64,000 nt of DNA from Sphagnum compactum (taxonomy: Eukaryota; Bryophyta; Sphagnopsida; Sphagnales): contig OZ234503.1 of NCBI GenBank assembly GCA_965153455.1, forward strand, positions 6,168,157 through 6,232,156. Direction: 5' to 3'. Positions within the stretch are counted from its first letter, which is position 1. Every line of letters begins with the position of its first letter. This document shows positions 59,996 to 64,000 of the stretch, in pieces. Made by a program: the position numbers and the translations under genes. Below the pieces are notes generated by a model. That model ran no database searches, was not told the origin of the DNA, and saw nothing but the letters and a program-made list of their open reading frames with translations.

Positions 59996-60300
59996 TTGTG
60001 TTTTGACATTTTTTTGGGTGCAACATGGTGTCTTCCCGACACTACTTGTCGATTTTTTGGTAATTGCCCAACATTCTCCATTGCTTTCCTAGAGTTGCCT
60101 GACATCTTCATATTGTTTTCCCGGCAGTTCCCAAAATTTTCTTGGCTTCCCATTGGAGTTGTCTTGATGCTACTCAACACCCCTTGAAGTTTTCTTGGCT
60201 CCGCCCAACATGTGCTAAATTGTTTTTGACATTGCCCAATGTCCCACAACATATCCTCAACACTTCCTTAGGTCCCCCGACATTTCCACTTGCTTTTTTA
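59996..60300. repeat. Degenerate CCC(A/G)ACAT array
   Basis: Variants of TTGCCCAACATTCTCC, TTGCCTGACATCTTC, TTTCTTGGCTTCCC and CGACATTTCCACTTGC follow each other at about 30-40 bases. This is a third word-family of drifting tandem repeat in the window. Confidence 0.5.
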
Positions 60301-60360
60301 ACAACCCTTGTATATTAGTAAATTTTTCTCCAATTTTACACACGGCCTCACCTAGCTACA

Positions 60361-60402
60361 ATTTTATTTTATTTATTTATTTATTTATTTATTTATATTT
60401 TT
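60361..60402. repeat. TTTA microsatellite
   Basis: About nine TTTA/ATTT units in a row. Confidence 0.8.
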
Positions 60403-63400
60403 GAAATAAATAATTGTAATATCTTATCTTATGTTTCTCTTCTGGGTTTGAACTTTTAACACTTTCGGGAGAAGAAAATGGAGAGAAGAGCCAATGTGGT
60501 GGATTGCCCCATAGTCACAAAAGTTATGGATATGGGAATAATTGAGAGCAGCTCCACCCATACTCAGAATTTGACCCTACAACAAGTATTTCTCAGATCC
60601 AAGATTATTTATTTACTGTTTCCCAAGTAGTTTTTTTTTTTTTTTTTCCTGCTGGCTACATATAGTTAGTCAAAAAGCTATATATTAAAAATTAAAAGTG
60701 CTAAAATCATGTGTTTTTGTTTTAGATTTTCAATAGCCAGAATTTGACCAACATTTAAGTAAGTTTGTCAATTTTTTATACATGGTTCAAGTAAGTTGCC
60801 AAATTTTTTATAGAAAAATGTTCTAAATATTGTGCTTTCATATTGAATTGAGTGTGTAACCAAATTTGGCTTAATCTTCTTGTGAATCATCACCACTTCG
60901 GGTACAACACAAAATGGACAAAAGAAACATTGTGGATCCCAAGCCCCACCCATGAATATGAAATCGGGATTGTAAAAGGTGAGAACCTACTAATAGCAAA
61001 TGACATGGACCCATTCATATATTTGACCAATCAAGAGTAGGTATGAGCCTATGCAGGGGCTTTTGCGAGCCTCAGCATATTGAGCCAAAATGCTAAGCCA
61101 AAGCCATTTTACTCAGCCTTGGGTGGGGACAAGTTTTTACTAATCTTCATCCAAAACATGCTGTGCAATGTGCCTGTGAAGATAGATGCCTTTTGAGCCT
61201 TGGTCGTCTTTCAACATTTTAAATTTCTCCACTGAAATTATCACACATATGCCACCAATGGTCTTGAAAAAGCTCCAAACAACAATTTCTCTTTTTAGCC
61301 TATTTGCCTAAACTTATTTACCAATGATAAAACTTGCATTCCAAATCAAGGGTAATTAATTGCCTAGTTGTCCGGCCACAAAGGCCACCCTTGCTAAACC
61401 AAGTGTCGTGGACCAAAGGTTCAAACACCCTATGAGTTCAAAAATGTAATGAAATATACGTGTTTTGTTTCAAGCCCTTTCTCATAAGTATTGATAATAT
61501 TTAGCTTCAAGTTCAATTACAACAAATAACAATAATTTTAAATTTAAGGAATAATCATTCGTAATTTTGGCATATCATATTGCTCTTTGACTTACAATAC
61601 CCACCTAGTCCACGTATTAACCTAAATATTTCAAATACCAAACCAGTTTTCACCCTTAATACCATTATCTTTGCCATGCCACATACAAACCAACAAACTA
61701 TATTCTTGGCCAATAGTAGTATATAAAAATTTAAAATTCTGATAAAAACAAGGGTATACTATACATATGCTTTGCAAACTTATTAATCCATGTATGGGTT
61801 AAGGTAGGGGTAAATGTTTATCGGTTATAGTGCATTTATATGATGGACATAAATAAGCAAAAAGTAAGGTGAATTGAAATGTGTATAGTATTTGCAAAAG
61901 TATGGCACATTGGAGAGTGGGGGAGAAACAATTAATTGTGCAATTGGCATTGCAAAGATGAACATGTGACATTAAAAGCATCACTATAAAAATCAACAAA
62001 GATAAAGTAAGCTCTTTGACAACTTTCGTAATTCATTCAGGGAGTTCTTAATGCAATTGAAAAGTATATGTAACAACATGTTAAAGACAATCAATCCAAG
62101 AAACAAAGATGAAATTAAGGGGGGAAAAAAAATGTCACAATAACTCAAATAATCCATAATAACCTAGTGCACTAGACAAAATGTGCATTAAAACTATATT
62201 ATGACTTTTGAATATGTACTATTTTTACACACCCTTGGATAATGATAAATATATAATTTATAGTGGATAGATTTACCCATATAGTTTACTTATGGGTATA
62301 CTTGGGTAAAGAATTACTTGATCAACGTTTGGAATATACCATCATGACATGAAGTGGCAATGTAAGGTGGTCAATTTTATTTTGAAAACAAAGACATGGT
62401 TTGGAAGAATTGAATGAGGTTGGGAATTGAACATTAGAGTTAAAGAGGAAAAACACGGTGTGGGCAGGATTGACTACTAGACATTTGTTGCATATTGTAT
62501 TAAGTATACACATATATGATAGTTGGAGGGTGTTTTTTCAAAATTTTCACCCCAATTCGTACGAAGCCTTTTTAGGAATTTATTACGCACCCTCACATCG
62601 TATGTACTACTTTTAGAAATTCAAATACCCATAACTAGATCTAACCCAAGGGGAGATAATGGTAGGGTGTATCTACGAAAAAACCTAAATTCATAACATG
62701 TTCAAATAGTTGGCAAAGTTTTCAATTAAGGTTATGATTTAAGTTTTGTGTTTTGTAACTTTTAGTATTGAGTTTGTGGTTTGTGAACTTGTATTTGTAG
62801 ATGACCTTAAACTTTCATTCTTTTTTTTAGTAGTGCCACCACTTTTCTCCTTGCCAACGTTCATTCTAAACTTTATAAGTTTCTATTCAATGTGCCATAG
62901 AAAACAAGTATGAAGATGAATGCAAACTACTAGCTAGTCGAGACAAATCAAACTTTTCAAGGAAACATGGAGCATGCATTTGTCATGAAAGTAAAAAACG
63001 GTATGTGGTCTTTAGTTTTCACATCTCTTATTTCTTCTTATGTGCATTTATGTTTACATGCAAGTTGGTGTTGTCCATCTTGCAAACTCTCAACTTGGTT
63101 TTTTTTTCAACCTTGTCACATGTCTAATGAGACAAGCATGTGAATTAGCACCTTCCCTTTATATCACCTTTCGTCAAGCCTTGATCTTTGACTATTTATT
63201 CACAATTGCAAGGTTCACTTTTATTATCCAATTTGTTTATATTCAAAAACACATTTGCAAAATAACAAAATTTGAAGAAAAAAAATTGGCATTTGTTATG
63301 ACCTATATATTGCATTGCCTTTCACTAAGTTATGAATTACAAATTTTGGAATTTTGAACTTTGATTATTAGCCTTGCTTTTGCACCTCATCATTGAAGCT

Positions 63401-64000
63401 TTTATTTTGAAGTGTGCTTACATGAAGCAATGCATGTGGGGAGAAATCTTCAAAAATGTAACCTATCACGTGTTCTATGTTTTGTTCCTTTTCATAAAGT
63501 TATCAACTCTAAACCTCAAACCTCTATCTCCAAAACCTTTAACTATTAGATTTAGTTTGTTATTGTAGAGTTCATGTCAACCCTAACTTTGAGCTTATAA
63601 CCAAGGTTGGGACAAGTTTTAAAAGAAATGGGTTGGGAATGAACTAAAGCATATAAGGCATTTAAACACATTCCCCTTGTGAAAAGGAAGTGTTTTACAA
63701 CTCCCAAATGCATTCTCACTTATGAGGTTTGACACAACAAAATGTCGCAAAAGTTTGGAACAAAGTTTGAAGGATCAAGCCTTGTTCAAATTAGACCTTT
63801 ATTTAATCTTTGAAATTTTTATATAGATATTTAAAGTGGGGTCACATTCCAAATTTGGAGATCTAAAACACAAATTATGACTAATTGAGTGATTAGGAAT
63901 GAAACTAATCATTTCATTTTTGACAAATAAAATGTCTAGAATAGAAAGTTTAAATCACCTTCAATTGTGGAGTGTGATGTGTTGTTGGAAAACTCTCTTC
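60403..64000. other. Intergenic, AT-rich, no gene
   Basis: T-run at 60631-60648; otherwise unique-looking AT-rich sequence. Frames up to 105 codons (63040-63357 plus) lack domains and codon bias and look like chance. Confidence 0.4.

Noticed and set aside
63040-63357. 105-codon plus-strand frame
   Set aside because: AT-rich, hydrophobic by composition, no domain or splice context.

Overview
This is plant nuclear DNA: AT-rich, gene-poor and full of transposon debris. Genes have short exons with GT-AG introns, two genes encode plant lysine/histidine-type amino acid transporters, and one exon looks like a nuclear-encoded chloroplast-lumen protein. The long introns, very low gene density and old, decayed repeats suggest a large genome such as a fern or gymnosperm, but the sequence alone does not fix the lineage.

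Layout. (1) 71-754, minus strand: the first coding exon of a probable chloroplast thylakoid-lumen TPR-like protein, running off the left edge. (2) 1359-1776: one PIF/Harbinger-type MITE inserted into another copy of the same family. (3) 1956-9042: a nearly full-length but dead Ty3/gypsy chromovirus on the minus strand. It has two 719-bp LTRs, a PBS, a PPT, and gag, PR, RT, RNase H, IN and chromodomain remnants. (4) 9-22 kb: no genes. It holds CCTA/TAGG-type degenerate arrays, a 42-bp minisatellite, a tandem repeat of about 300 bp, two tRNA-like SINE heads and two larger TIR elements. (5) 22233-26803, minus: intact LHT-type transporter gene 1, eight coding exons, 472 aa. (6) 27-41 kb: intergenic, with fold-back elements, a degenerate AT-rich repeat array, a textbook non-autonomous Helitron and another Harbinger-type MITE. 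(7) 41202-45209, minus: LHT-type gene 2, with the same eight-exon plan and phases, 459 aa. (8) 45.6-46.3 kb: a T-rich tandem duplication with a 24-C run. (9) 46-64 kb: no recognisable gene, two more MITEs of the same Harbinger-type family, a hairpin MITE and several diverged repeats.

The two transporter genes are tandem paralogues in the same orientation, with identical intron positions and phases, so they arose by local duplication. Both should be plasma-membrane proton-coupled importers of neutral and basic amino acids. Gene 1 has diverged more, with a longer extramembrane loop and a changed glycine in the first membrane segment. No bacterial-type operon, CRISPR array or defence system is present. 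The most interesting signals are the nested MITE that exposes its own target site, the Helitron with both ends readable, the one-sided G-to-A decay of the chromovirus, and a predicted CUU/GAA hairpin abutting the start codon of gene 2.
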